NCBI RefSeq assembly: GCF_001954135.1
Contig: NZ_MBEQ01000056.1
Span: forward strand, 62,001 to 126,000
Direction of reading: 5' to 3'
Length of the DNA stretch: 64,000 nucleotides
DNA from: Mycobacterium sp. GA-1841
GTDB lineage: Bacteria > Actinomycetota > Actinomycetes > Mycobacteriales > Mycobacteriaceae
The notes beneath the pieces are model-generated. The model did not search any database, was not told the origin of the DNA, and saw only the letters and a program-made list of their open reading frames with translations. Below are positions 43,773 to 52,518 of the stretch, piece by piece. How positions within the stretch are numbered: the stretch's first letter is position 1; every line of letters starts with the position of its first letter. Both the position numbers and the translations under genes were made by a program.

Positions 43773-44591
43773 CTATTTGCGGGGCCGTACCAGCACCGCC
43801 TGCTGGATCGCGCCCACCGCGCCGGACTGGTCGAACAACGTCCCCACCGTGGTGCCGATGCCGTCGGGCCCGTAGTTGGTGTCGGCCCGGATGCCGATCC
43901 ACTCCCCGTCGGGCACCCGATGGATGTGCACCACCAGATCGGTGTTGAGAAACGTCCACTCACGGATGTCGATCTTCGACCCGATGCCGTTGGCGTCGTC
44001 GGCGACCGCGAACAGCCGCTGCAACGGTGTGATCGGCTCACCCTTGACCACATCGACCGTCGGCTTCAGCCAGGACTCGCCGGGGCCGGGAGCCTGAGGC
44101 ACGGTGAGCCAACGCCAATCGACGCTGTGCACATAGTTGGGTTCCCAGTTCTTGGCCATGTCGCGGCTCTCGGCCTGCTCCAGCGGCGGCAGTGGTTGCA
44201 CACCGGAATGCGCGACGGCAGAGGTGTCCATCTGCAGCATCCGCCAACCACTGGCCCGCGCCACGACCCGGCGCGCGCCGTCGGGCCCGGGCGCCAGCAT
44301 CTCGGCGTTGACGAGCTCGATCTGCTTGCCCGGCCGTTCCACTTGGGCCCGCACCCACAGATCACCTTCGGACGGCACCCCGCCCATCAGGTCGATGGCC
44401 ACCCGGCTCAGCCGGGTGTCGTCGCGGTGTGCACACCGCTCGAGGGCGCGCACGAGCAGCGCCGACACCGGTGCGCCGTGCTGAATCGAGGCCGACCAGG
44501 TGCCTCTGGCCATGGCGGTGGCAGTGAATCGTTCCCAGCACTTCTCGTCGATCTGATCTTCGTCGATCAGCTCGTAGTAAGAGTCAGACAT
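43773..44591 (-). CDS. Acyl-CoA thioesterase-like protein (double hotdog)
   Basis: A 272-residue protein of the TesB-like type. It begins with a non-conserved YYELIDEDQIDEKCWERF stretch, then ARGTWSASIQHGAPVSALLV (N-terminal hotdog). The C-terminal hotdog has NGIGSKIDIREWTFLNTDLV, VHIHRVPDGEWIGIRADTN and YGPDGIGTTVGTLFDQSGAV. It lacks a clearly placed catalytic set, so acyl-CoA hydrolysis is probable but not certain. It lies 9 bp downstream of the SMP-30 lactonase gene and shares its promoter at site D. Confidence 0.78.
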   Translation of the reverse strand: MSDSYYELIDEDQIDEKCWERFTATAMARGTWSASIQHGAPVSALLVRALERCAHRDDTRLSRVAIDLMGGVPSEGDLWVRAQVERPGKQIELVNAEMLAPGPDGARRVVARASGWRMLQMDTSAVAHSGVQPLPPLEQAESRDMAKNWEPNYVHSVDWRWLTVPQAPGPGESWLKPTVDVVKGEPITPLQRLFAVADDANGIGSKIDIREWTFLNTDLVVHIHRVPDGEWIGIRADTNYGPDGIGTTVGTLFDQSGAVGAIQQAVLVRPRK

Positions 44592-44600
44592 GTTTACCGT

Positions 44601-45464
44601 TCAGTGGTGATGGTGGTGTGCGTCGTGATCGCCGGGCGCGGGCGTTTCGACCATCACGGCGTCCACTCGCGACAGCTTGGTGCCGATCAGCCGTTCCGGG
44701 TAGGCGTCGGTGGTGGTGACCAGAAACAGGGTGCGCCCCTCGACGCCGCCGAGGGCACAGGCGATCGCGGTGCGGCCGTCGGCGTCGATGCGGTCGGTGA
44801 CCGCCGAGCCGTCGGGTGCGAACCGCTGGAACTGATGTGCCAGGGTCAGTGCGGCCCACACCCCGCCCTCGACGTCGATCGCGAGGCCGTCCGGCGGCCC
44901 GTCGAGGCCGTCGACGAACACGCGCCGGTCGGTCAGGGCGCCGTCGGCGCCGATGGTGAAGGCGCTGAGCCGTCGCGCGGTGGACTCCGCGACGATCAGG
45001 GTTTTCCCGTCCGGGGTGATCACCATGCCGTTGGGGAAGTCGAGGTTGTCGGCGACCACGTGCGCGCTGCCGTCGAGGTCGATGCGCACGATCACCCCGT
45101 CGGTGCGGGCCTGCGAACCGACATACGCCCGACCGTGCTCGTCAAGGACCATGTCACCGAGGTCGGCAGGAACGAGATCGCCGAGGTCAACCAACAGTTC
45201 GACGGTGTCGCCGTCATACCGCAGCACCTGGCGGCCCCGGGTGGACACGATCAACAGCGTGCCGTCCGGCCGAAAACCCAGACCGGACGGGGAATGTCCG
45301 GGCACGCTCAGCGTCGTCATGGCCCCCGACAGGGTGACCGTGTGAACGGCTTCGCCCAGCATGTCGGAGAACCACAGCAGACCTTCGAACCAGCGTGGGC
45401 CCTCGCCGAAACAGAAGCCATGTGCGAGTTCGGTTGTCCCGGCCTCTTCGGTTCCCGCCGTCAT
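44601..45464 (-). CDS. SMP-30/gluconolactonase-family lactonase with natural His tail
   Basis: A 287-residue six-bladed beta-propeller protein: FCFGEGPRWFEGLLWFSDM with the metal-binding Glu near residue 20, PSGLGFRPDGTLLIV, NLDFPNGMVITPDGKTLIVA with the catalytic-site Asn, and DGLDGPPDGLAIDVEGGVWA with the metal Asp. It would hydrolyse a lactone, fitting the lactone-forming monooxygenase in the facing operon. The last residues are DHDAHHHHH, an unusual natural histidine tail. The ATG at 45464 is 11 bases from site D, with no clear ribosome site. Confidence 0.88.
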   Translation of the reverse strand: MTAGTEEAGTTELAHGFCFGEGPRWFEGLLWFSDMLGEAVHTVTLSGAMTTLSVPGHSPSGLGFRPDGTLLIVSTRGRQVLRYDGDTVELLVDLGDLVPADLGDMVLDEHGRAYVGSQARTDGVIVRIDLDGSAHVVADNLDFPNGMVITPDGKTLIVAESTARRLSAFTIGADGALTDRRVFVDGLDGPPDGLAIDVEGGVWAALTLAHQFQRFAPDGSAVTDRIDADGRTAIACALGGVEGRTLFLVTTTDAYPERLIGTKLSRVDAVMVETPAPGDHDAHHHHH

Positions 45465-45475
45465 GTTCCCGCGCC

Positions 45476-45501
45476 TTTACAAAACACGCCACAAGTGTCA
45501 C
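45476..45501. promoter_or_regulatory. Island regulatory element, site D (TTTACA-N14-TGTCAC)
   Basis: TTTACA at 45476-45481 and TGTCAC at 45496-45501, again 14 bases apart, followed by GCT. A further GTGTCACTGTCA lies at 45511-45522, so a second half-site may be present. It separates the lactonase operon (minus) from the seven-gene P450/monooxygenase operon (plus), 11 and 39 bases from their starts. Confidence 0.75.
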
Positions 45502-45540
45502 GCTCGCAGGGTGTCACTGTCAACCACCGGAGTCCGGTAG

Positions 45541-46245
45541 ATGAAGAAGTTCTACGGCCACACGCTGCTGTATCTGCACGAGACCATCGATCTCGGTTCG
45601 GGCCGTACAGATCAGTTCACCCAGATGTTCGGTGAGGTCTACCAGCCGATGATGGCGGAGCTTGGCGCCCGGCTGTTCGCGATCTGGGAAACCACTCCTT
45701 ACAACGGGCATTGGCCGCAGGTGACGATCATCTGGGAGATCGACGCTTTCGCCGACTATGCACGCCTGGGCAAGGCACAAGCCGCCGGCGGCAGTCACGA
45801 GAAGCCCGCTTTGCAGTGGGCTGCATACCTGTCCGAGATCGGCGCCCGCGGAGAGGGCCGAATCATGTACGCCGGCAAGTACAACCGCACGCTCGCCCAG
45901 CTGCAGGAGGCGAAGTTCGGTGCCGGCCTGGTGATTCAGGAGATCATGGAGACCAAACCCGGCCGCCAGGATGACTACATCCGGGAACTGGAACGGTTGT
46001 ACGTGCCATGGTCGGAGAGCACCGGCAAGCGTTGGCTGGGGTCGTTCATCACCACGTTCCGGTTCAACGAGGTGATCCACTACTGGGCACTCGACGACGA
46101 CTGGGACTGCTTCGAGAATCACTATCCGTCGTGGAAAGGCAACCCGCCCGCGGAGATCGTCACCTGGATGAGTGTGGCTCCCGCGCTGCGCGACGGTTGG
46201 GAGGATTCGATCCTCGCGGCCCTGCCGCCCTCGCCGCTGAAGTAG
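45541..46245 (+). CDS. Unassigned protein, possible NIPSNAP/dimeric alpha-beta barrel
   Basis: A 234-residue soluble protein that I do not firmly recognise. It has two similar halves, each pairing a strand with a WE/Y-rich motif (TIIWEIDAFADYARLGKA and FNEVIHYWALDDDWDCFENH), as expected for tandem ferredoxin-like (NIPSNAP or EthD-type) domains. No signal peptide or membrane segment is visible. It is the first gene of the plus-strand operon running to 52402, 39 bases from site D and 7 bp before a P450 gene. A role as a small isomerase, cyclase-like helper or binding protein in the pathway is inference. Confidence 0.6.
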   Translation: MKKFYGHTLLYLHETIDLGSGRTDQFTQMFGEVYQPMMAELGARLFAIWETTPYNGHWPQVTIIWEIDAFADYARLGKAQAAGGSHEKPALQWAAYLSEIGARGEGRIMYAGKYNRTLAQLQEAKFGAGLVIQEIMETKPGRQDDYIRELERLYVPWSESTGKRWLGSFITTFRFNEVIHYWALDDDWDCFENHYPSWKGNPPAEIVTWMSVAPALRDGWEDSILAALPPSPLK

Positions 46246-46252
46246 GTCTGCC

Positions 46253-47482
46253 ATGAATCGACCTGTGCTGCAACATTTCACCTACGATCCGTTCGATCCC
46301 GACGTGATGGCAAACCCCCTGCCGTACTACCGGATCCTGCGTGACGAGTACCCCGTGTACTACATCGACAAGTGGGACACCTACGCGTTGTCCCGGTTCG
46401 AGGACATCTGGGAGATGCTTGGCGTCAACGACGGAACCTTCGTGGCATCCGAAGGGACCCTTCCCGCGGCGAACGTGTTGGCGCACCGCAACGACGGACC
46501 TGTGCCGGATCCGCCTTTGCATCCCATGCCCTTTCACGCCAACTTCGACTCGCCGCTCTACGAGAATGTGCGCAAATGTACGTCCGCCCAATTCCGGATC
46601 AGGACCGTACCCAAACTGGCTGATCGGATCCGGACGCTGGCCAACGAACGGCTCGACGAGTTGCTCCCACGCGGCACGTTCGACCTCACCCAGGACTACG
46701 GCGGCATCGTGGCGGCCGCCATGGTGTGTGACTTCGTCGGGCTGCCGGTCGATCTCGCCCCCGATGTGCTGGCGACGGTCAATGCGGGCAGTCTCGCGCA
46801 GCCCGGGGAGGGTGTCGAGGTGGGCAACGCCCGGCCCGGCTACCTGTCCTATCTCACCCCGATCATCGAGCGCCGTCGTGCCGAGGGGCCCGACGGCAGC
46901 GTGCCGATCGCCGATGCCCTGATCGACTTTCGGCTTCCCGACGGTTCGGCGTTCGGCGACATGGAGGCCGCCGTGCAGATGCTCGGCGTGTTCATCGGTG
47001 GTACCGAGACAGTACCGAAGATCACCGCGACCGGGCTGTGGCAGTTGCTGCGCCACCCTGACCAATTGGCCGCGGTGCGTTCGGATCTCGACGGTAACGT
47101 GCCGATCGCCCGCGAGGAGATCATCCGGCACAGCGCGCCGGCGCAGTGGTTCGCCCGCACCGTGCGGCGGCCGTACACAGTGCACGGCACCACCATCAAT
47201 CCAGGCCAGCGGGTCATCACCCTGTTGGCCTCGGCCGCCCGCGACGAACGGGAGTACGACAATCCGGACGACTTCGTGTGGAACCGGCCGATCGAACGAT
47301 TGTTGTCGTTCGGCCACGGACAGCACTTCTGCCTCGGTGTGCACGTGGCCCGGTTGGAGATCACGATCATGATCCAGGAGTTCCTCAAACGCGTGCCGGA
47401 GTACCACATCGACGAAGCCGCGGCATCCCGGCCGCCGTCGAGTTTTCAGTGGGGTTGGAACAACATCCCCGTGGAGGTGTGA
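46253..47482 (+). CDS. Cytochrome P450 (second of two)
   Basis: A 409-residue soluble P450. The I-helix motif reads LGVFIGGTETVPKITATG, with GGTET instead of the common AGxDT; the Glu-Thr pair is also found in some actinobacterial P450s. The K-helix ExxR is in REEIIRHSAPAQWFART and the heme loop is FGHGQHFCLGVHVARLE, with Cys near residue 360. It is in the same operon as an alcohol dehydrogenase, an SDR and a Baeyer-Villiger-type enzyme, so the order hydroxylation, alcohol oxidation, ring oxygenation is plausible. It is not closely similar to the P450 at 42413. Confidence 0.93.
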   Translation: MNRPVLQHFTYDPFDPDVMANPLPYYRILRDEYPVYYIDKWDTYALSRFEDIWEMLGVNDGTFVASEGTLPAANVLAHRNDGPVPDPPLHPMPFHANFDSPLYENVRKCTSAQFRIRTVPKLADRIRTLANERLDELLPRGTFDLTQDYGGIVAAAMVCDFVGLPVDLAPDVLATVNAGSLAQPGEGVEVGNARPGYLSYLTPIIERRRAEGPDGSVPIADALIDFRLPDGSAFGDMEAAVQMLGVFIGGTETVPKITATGLWQLLRHPDQLAAVRSDLDGNVPIAREEIIRHSAPAQWFARTVRRPYTVHGTTINPGQRVITLLASAARDEREYDNPDDFVWNRPIERLLSFGHGQHFCLGVHVARLEITIMIQEFLKRVPEYHIDEAAASRPPSSFQWGWNNIPVEV

Positions 47483-47483
47483 C

Positions 47484-48452
47484 ATGTGGTGTTACCGCCT
47501 CGTGGCACCGTTCACGTTCGAACGCTCCGACATCGCCGAGCCCGCACCCGAATCGCTGTCCGAGGGCCAAGTGCTGCTCGACTTCCTGGCTGCCGGGATC
47601 TGCGGCAGCGATCTACCCGGATTCAAAGGCACCCAGGGCAAGCTTCCGGGCGACACCGGCCCCTGCGCGGCGGAGATGAACGGTTTTCCGATCCACGAGA
47701 TCGTCGGTGAGGTCTTGGCCAGCCGCCATCCCGATCATCGGACGGGGGAGCGGGTGGTCGGCTGGGCCTCGGGCTTCGACGGTCTGATGGGACGGGTGGT
47801 CGCCGACGGCGCCGGCCTGGTGACGTACGAGTCCGCACTCACCCCCGAACTCGCGGTGGGGTTGCAGCCGCTGGCCTGCGTGCTCTACGCCATGGAACAG
47901 CTGCCCGATGTCACGGGCCGCCACGTCGCGGTCGTCGGGCAGGGATCGATCGGCCTGTTGTTCTCCTATGTGGCAAAGGCTTTGGGGGCTGCCCGGGTCA
48001 CCGGCGTGGACCCGCTGGACCGCGCCGCGATCGGCCCGCGGTTCGGGGTCGACGACGTGGTCCGTGCCACCAGCGACCGCTGGGTCAGGCATCTCGGCGC
48101 CGACGACAAGGCAGACATCGTCATCGAGACCGTCGGACATCAGGTCGCCACGCTCAACCACGCGCTGGAGGCCGCCGCGTTCGGCGGCACGGTGTTCTAC
48201 TTCGGAGTGCCCGACGATGACAGCTATCCGATCAGCATGCGCACCATGCTGCGTAACAACCTGACTCTGAAATCCGGTGTCACCCTGGACCGCCGGCGCG
48301 TGTTGCGCCGGGCCGACGCGTTCGCCCGCGAACATCCCGACCTGCTGCCCAGCTACGTGACGCACACTTTCGGCATCGGCGAGGTGCCGGCCGCATTCGA
48401 GTTCGCCTGCCGTCCGATGCCCGAGCGCGTCAAGATCGCGATCACCCGATGA
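47484..48452 (+). CDS. Zinc-type medium-chain alcohol dehydrogenase
   Basis: A 322-residue MDR-family dehydrogenase. The catalytic zinc Cys is in LAAGICGSDLPGFKG near residue 38; the usual GHE is replaced by FPIHEIVGEV. The cofactor fold has VAVVGQGSIGLLFSYVAKAL near residue 143 and an acidic residue in TGVDPLDRAA, favouring NAD. The four-cysteine structural zinc lobe is absent. It would oxidise the alcohol made by a P450. GGAGGTGTGAC precedes ATG 47484, and the 3' end overlaps the aldolase by 4 bases. Confidence 0.85.
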   Translation: MWCYRLVAPFTFERSDIAEPAPESLSEGQVLLDFLAAGICGSDLPGFKGTQGKLPGDTGPCAAEMNGFPIHEIVGEVLASRHPDHRTGERVVGWASGFDGLMGRVVADGAGLVTYESALTPELAVGLQPLACVLYAMEQLPDVTGRHVAVVGQGSIGLLFSYVAKALGAARVTGVDPLDRAAIGPRFGVDDVVRATSDRWVRHLGADDKADIVIETVGHQVATLNHALEAAAFGGTVFYFGVPDDDSYPISMRTMLRNNLTLKSGVTLDRRRVLRRADAFAREHPDLLPSYVTHTFGIGEVPAAFEFACRPMPERVKIAITR

Positions 48453-49234
48453 GCCCCAGCAGATTACAGCTGGCCTTCTCCGCCCAACCTCAGGTCTGGG
48501 GCGGCTGGGTGGTCGGACCGACGATCCTCGGGCCCGAGGAGTTCGCGGCGGCGGGTTACCACTACGTCGGATTCGACGTCCAGCACGGCTACCTCGACGA
48601 CGCCGATGTGGCGCTGCTGCTGCGCCGGTTGGAACACGTGCCGATCGCCACGGCGGTGCGGCTGCCGTCGGCCGATCCGGCGCCGATCGGCCGCGTGCTC
48701 GACGCGGGTGCCGACGCGGTGATCGTCGCGATGGTGGAATCGGCCGAGCAGGCCGCGGCGGCGGTCGCGGCCACCAGATACGCTCCGGCCGGGGTGCGCA
48801 GCTTCGGGCCGTTACGCGCCGGGCTGGGATACGACATCGCCGAACTGGAATCCCGGGTGAGTGTGTTTGCGATGATCGAGACGGCCGCCGGCCTGGCCGC
48901 CGCCGAGGAGATTTGTGCGGTTCCCGGCCTCACCGGTATCTACGTCGGACCGGCAGACCTGGCCATCTCGATGGGATACCAGCTTTCTGACGCCTGGACC
49001 CATCCTGATGTGCGCGCGTCGATGGTCGCCATCAAGGAGACCGCCCAGGCGGCCGGCTTGGTCACTGGTATCCATGCCGGGGCAGGAACGATCGGAAAGG
49101 CGATGGCCGACTTGGGGTTCCAGATGATCACTCTGGCCTCGGAGTCGCAGGCCCTGCGCCGCGGTGCCACCGAGCACCTGCACGACGCCATCGGAGAGAA
49201 CCACGATGAACCGGAACAAAGGGGATATCAGTGA
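48449..49234 (+). CDS. HpcH/HpaI-family aldolase
   Basis: A 261-residue class II aldolase of the HpcH/HpaI (citrate lyase beta-like) fold: YHYVGFDVQHGYLDD, VRLPSADPAPIGRVLDAGAD, VFAMIETAAGLAAAEEI (metal-binding Glu) and IYVGPADLAISMGY (metal-binding Asp). Such enzymes cleave 2-oxo-4-hydroxy acids, typically releasing pyruvate. It could carry out the final chain cleavage of the pathway. It overlaps both neighbours by 4 bases (ATGA and GTGA), so it is firmly within the operon. Confidence 0.87.
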   Translation: MSPSRLQLAFSAQPQVWGGWVVGPTILGPEEFAAAGYHYVGFDVQHGYLDDADVALLLRRLEHVPIATAVRLPSADPAPIGRVLDAGADAVIVAMVESAEQAAAAVAATRYAPAGVRSFGPLRAGLGYDIAELESRVSVFAMIETAAGLAAAEEICAVPGLTGIYVGPADLAISMGYQLSDAWTHPDVRASMVAIKETAQAAGLVTGIHAGAGTIGKAMADLGFQMITLASESQALRRGATEHLHDAIGENHDEPEQRGYQ

Positions 49235-49962
49235 GCGCAACCAATCGGGTTGCCCTGGTGACCGGCGCTGCCCGTGGCCAAGGTGCGGCCATCGTGCGAC
49301 GCCTACTGGCCGACGGTTATCGGGTGACCGCGACCGATCTGCTGTTCGACGAACTGGCCGACGGCACAGCCGAATTCGGTGACCGGGTGCTGGCGGCAGC
49401 CCTCGACGTCACCTCGGCAGAGCAGTGGCAGACCGCGGTACGAGCCACCGTGGAATGCTTCGGCGGACTCAACGCCCTGGTCAACAACGCCGGCGTGTTG
49501 CATCGGGCCTCGATCGCCGAGGAGACTCCGGAAGGATTCGAGGGTTCGTGGCGGGTCAACTGTCTGGGGCCGTTCCTCGGCTTGCAGGCTGCCCTTGAGC
49601 CGTTGCGACGCGCCGACGGTGCCGCGGTGGTGAACACATGCAGCACCGGTGCCGTCCGCCCGTTCCCGCACCATGCCGCCTACGGTTCGTCGAAATGGGC
49701 TCTGCGAGGGCTCACACAGCTGTCCGCTGCCGAGCTGAGCCGGGACGGTATCCGGGTCAACGCCGTGTTCCCGGGGCCCGTCGAGACGCCGATGCTCGAC
49801 GAGGGGACCCAGGCCCGGCTGGCCGAGCGAGCCACTTTGGGCCGGCTGGGCAAACCGACCGAGATCGCCGACGCGGTGGCGTTTCTGCTGTCCGATCAGG
49901 CGTCGTTCATCACCGGCTCCGAGTTGCTCGTCGACGGCGGCCAATGTTTGCAGATCGGATGA
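49231..49962 (+). CDS. Short-chain dehydrogenase/reductase
   Basis: A 243-residue classical SDR: cofactor motif VTGAARGQGAAIVRRLLADG, NNAGVLHRASIAEE, the catalytic Ser in NTCSTGAVRPF and YxxxK in AAYGSSKWALRGL near residue 151, then PGPVETPMLDEGT and the GSELLVDGG end. The acidic residue in VTATDLLFDEL favours NAD(H). It is probably the ketone-forming step before the Baeyer-Villiger-type monooxygenase encoded just downstream. It starts at the GTG overlapping the aldolase gene. Confidence 0.93.
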   Translation: MSATNRVALVTGAARGQGAAIVRRLLADGYRVTATDLLFDELADGTAEFGDRVLAAALDVTSAEQWQTAVRATVECFGGLNALVNNAGVLHRASIAEETPEGFEGSWRVNCLGPFLGLQAALEPLRRADGAAVVNTCSTGAVRPFPHHAAYGSSKWALRGLTQLSAAELSRDGIRVNAVFPGPVETPMLDEGTQARLAERATLGRLGKPTEIADAVAFLLSDQASFITGSELLVDGGQCLQIG

Positions 49963-49967
49963 GGCGA

Positions 49968-51476
49968 ATGGCCAACGCACCCTCAGTGGGCATCATCGGC
50001 GCCGGGCCCGGCGGGCTGGCGCTCGGAATCTTCCTGAAAAAGGCGGGTTTCGGCGATTTCACCATCTTCGACCGCGAGGACGGGGTCGGCGGCACCTGGC
50101 GGATCAACACGTATCCGGGCCTGGCCTGCGACGTGAAATCACACCTGTACTCCTACTCGTTCGACCTGAACGCCGAGTGGAGCCGGATGTGGGCGGGCCA
50201 ACCGGAGATCCTCGAGTACTTCGAGCGGTGCGCCGAGCGGTACGGGTTGGGCCCGCATCTGCAGCTGAACACCGAGATCACCGCGGCACGATGGGACGCC
50301 GACGCCGGCAACTGGGTGCTGACCACCGCCGCCGGCGCACAGCATCGCTTCGACATCGTGGTGTCGGCAATCGGCCTGTTCACCCAGCCGCTGGAGCCTG
50401 ACCTCCTCCAGGAGGAACCCTTCACCGGGACCCTCATGCACACCGCCAACTGGGATCACGGCGTCGAGCTCGACGGCGCCCGAGTGGCTGTGCTCGGTAC
50501 CGGATCGACTGCCTCCCAAGTGGTTCCGGAACTGGCCAAGGTTGCCGACAAGGTGTACTCGGTGCAACGTTCGGCGACCTGGGTGCTGCCGAAGCCGGAC
50601 CGGCCCTACACCGACCGGGAACGCTGGCTGTTCGCCCACATCCCGTTCGCCAAGAAGATCTACCGGACCCGGCTGTGGCTGCGCAGCGAATCCAACATCG
50701 CGGTGATCGAGAACGGCAGCGACAAGACCCAGGAATTCAAGGCGGTCGCGCTGAATCTTCTCGAATCGGCGGTCGCCGACGAGGAATTGCGGGCTCGGCT
50801 CACTCCAGACCATCCACTGGGTTGCAAGCGCCTGGTGTTCTCACCGGACTTCATCCAGACCCTGACCCGGCCCAACGTCGAGGTGGTGTCGAGCCCGGCG
50901 CGGGCATTGCGGGCCAGAACGCTGGTCACCGCGGACGGCCGGGAACTCGACGTCGACGTGGTGGTGTGCGCCACCGGTTACGCCGCAGCCGATTACCTCG
51001 GCCAGATCGACGTGACGGGGGAGGGCGGGGCGTCACTGCACGACAGCTGGAGTGACGGAGCGTTCGCCTACCTGGGGATGACCGTTCCCGGGTTCCCGAA
51101 TTTCTTCATGCTCTACGGCCCCAACACCAATGTCGGGTCGAACAGCGTCATCTTCATCCTGGAGGCCCAGGCCCGGTACGTGGTTCGGGCCCTCAAACAC
51201 CTTCGGCGCAAACGCAAGTCGTATGTGTCGGTGCGGCCCGAGGCGATGGCGGCGTTCCTGGCCGACATCGACCGCTGGATGCAGGGCACGGTGTGGCTCA
51301 CCCGGTGCAGCAGCTATTTCCGGGCGCCCAGCGGCCGCGTCGTCACGCAGTGGCCGCGCAGTGCGCGTGCGTTCTGGGCGATGACGCGACGGTTCCGCCC
51401 CGCCGACTACACCTTCGACCCGCCGGCCATCGAACCGGACGCGGTCAGCGCAGTCGCCGATCGAACGGGCAGGTGA
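49968..51476 (+). CDS. Flavin monooxygenase with Baeyer-Villiger fingerprint
   Basis: A 502-residue FAD- and NADPH-dependent enzyme. The FAD motif GIIGAGPGGLALGIFLKKAG is at the N-terminus. The Baeyer-Villiger fingerprint FxGxxxHxxxW(P/D) is met by FTGTLMHTANWD at about residue 152. The NADPH motif AVLGTGSTASQ follows. It should insert oxygen next to a ketone to form an ester or lactone. ATG 49968 has GAGG upstream; ATG 49959, overlapping the SDR stop, is in frame. The following alpha/beta hydrolase and the lactonase across site D would open the product (inference). Confidence 0.93.
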   Translation: MANAPSVGIIGAGPGGLALGIFLKKAGFGDFTIFDREDGVGGTWRINTYPGLACDVKSHLYSYSFDLNAEWSRMWAGQPEILEYFERCAERYGLGPHLQLNTEITAARWDADAGNWVLTTAAGAQHRFDIVVSAIGLFTQPLEPDLLQEEPFTGTLMHTANWDHGVELDGARVAVLGTGSTASQVVPELAKVADKVYSVQRSATWVLPKPDRPYTDRERWLFAHIPFAKKIYRTRLWLRSESNIAVIENGSDKTQEFKAVALNLLESAVADEELRARLTPDHPLGCKRLVFSPDFIQTLTRPNVEVVSSPARALRARTLVTADGRELDVDVVVCATGYAAADYLGQIDVTGEGGASLHDSWSDGAFAYLGMTVPGFPNFFMLYGPNTNVGSNSVIFILEAQARYVVRALKHLRRKRKSYVSVRPEAMAAFLADIDRWMQGTVWLTRCSSYFRAPSGRVVTQWPRSARAFWAMTRRFRPADYTFDPPAIEPDAVSAVADRTGR

Positions 51477-52402
51477 CGGTGTCGTGGCGGGCGCGCCTGG
51501 ACCCCGCGCTACGCGGCTTCGCCGAGGCACGCACCGACCTGTCCGCCGACACATTGGGGGCGGTACGCGCGTCGCTGGATCAGCGTCGCCGCGAGGCCGC
51601 TCAGGTGTTGGACGCGCCAGGGGTGGAGATCATCGGGGGCCGCGTCACGCTCGGTCGTCGCACCATCGCGGTACGTATCTATCGGGGTGGGCCGTCGCCC
51701 GCCCCGGCCGTGGTCTACTGCCATTCCGGCGCCTTCGTGCTGGGCAATCTCGACACCGATCAGATCCAATGCGTGGAGTTGGCGCGCCGAGCCCGCTGCA
51801 CCGTGATCGCGATGGACTACCGGTTGGCGCCGGAGGCCCCCTACCCGGCCGCTTTCGACGACGCCATGGTGGTGCTCAACTGGGCGGTCGCGATGGCCGC
51901 CGAACTCGACATCGACGCCGACCGGATCGCCGTGGCCGGCAGCAGTGCCGGTGGCGCACTGGCCGCGATGCTGGCCCAGCACTCCGCGGCCGGCTCGGCA
52001 CCGCCGGTGGTGTTCCAGGCCTTACACCAACCGGTGCTCGACAACCGGCGCACCGGATCGAAGGAGGAATTCGCCGACAGCCCGGGGTTCGACGGACCGG
52101 CCACCGCGGCGATGTGGCGGCACTACTCGGATGGTCGCGACGTCCCCGAGGCCGCGGTCCCGGCCCGGACCGACGGGCTGGCCGGTGTGGCGCCGGCGCT
52201 CATCACGTGCTCGGAGCTCGATCCACTGCGTGACGAGGCGTTGGATTACGCGCGCAGCCTGCTGAGGCAGCAAGTTGCCACAGAACTCCATCTGTTCGCC
52301 GGAACCTGCCACGGCTTCGATTCGCTGCTCCCCGAGTGGGAGGTCAGCCAACAACTATTCGCCCTGCAGGGCGCGGCGTTGCGCCGTGCCCTGCACGGCT
52401 GA
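51473..52402 (+). CDS. Alpha/beta hydrolase, hormone-sensitive lipase type
   Basis: A 309-residue esterase of the HSL (Abhydrolase_3) family. The HGG-like oxyanion motif reads VYCHSGAFVLGN, the nucleophile elbow is AVAGSSAGGALAAM near residue 163, the acid is in CSELDPLRDEALDYA and the histidine in GTCHGFDSL. The GTG start at 51473 overlaps the monooxygenase stop (GTGA), so the hydrolase is coupled to it; hydrolysis of the ester or lactone product is the natural inference. It is the last gene of the operon beginning at 45541. Confidence 0.9.
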   Translation: MTVSWRARLDPALRGFAEARTDLSADTLGAVRASLDQRRREAAQVLDAPGVEIIGGRVTLGRRTIAVRIYRGGPSPAPAVVYCHSGAFVLGNLDTDQIQCVELARRARCTVIAMDYRLAPEAPYPAAFDDAMVVLNWAVAMAAELDIDADRIAVAGSSAGGALAAMLAQHSAAGSAPPVVFQALHQPVLDNRRTGSKEEFADSPGFDGPATAAMWRHYSDGRDVPEAAVPARTDGLAGVAPALITCSELDPLRDEALDYARSLLRQQVATELHLFAGTCHGFDSLLPEWEVSQQLFALQGAALRRALHG

Positions 52403-52518
52403 GCCGGTAGCTGACCGTCTCACCGTGTGCGCGCCGGTGGTTGTCGGCAATGTTGTGGGCAATAATGCAGGTCTGTGGTAAGGGCAACCGCGGGCAAGTG
52501 AGCGATTGAGAGGTGGCT

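Noticed and set aside
49638..51476. Longer N-terminus for the Baeyer-Villiger-type monooxygenase
   Set aside because: The added residues overlap the SDR gene in another frame and are Arg-rich noise; the FAD motif begins just after ATG 49968.
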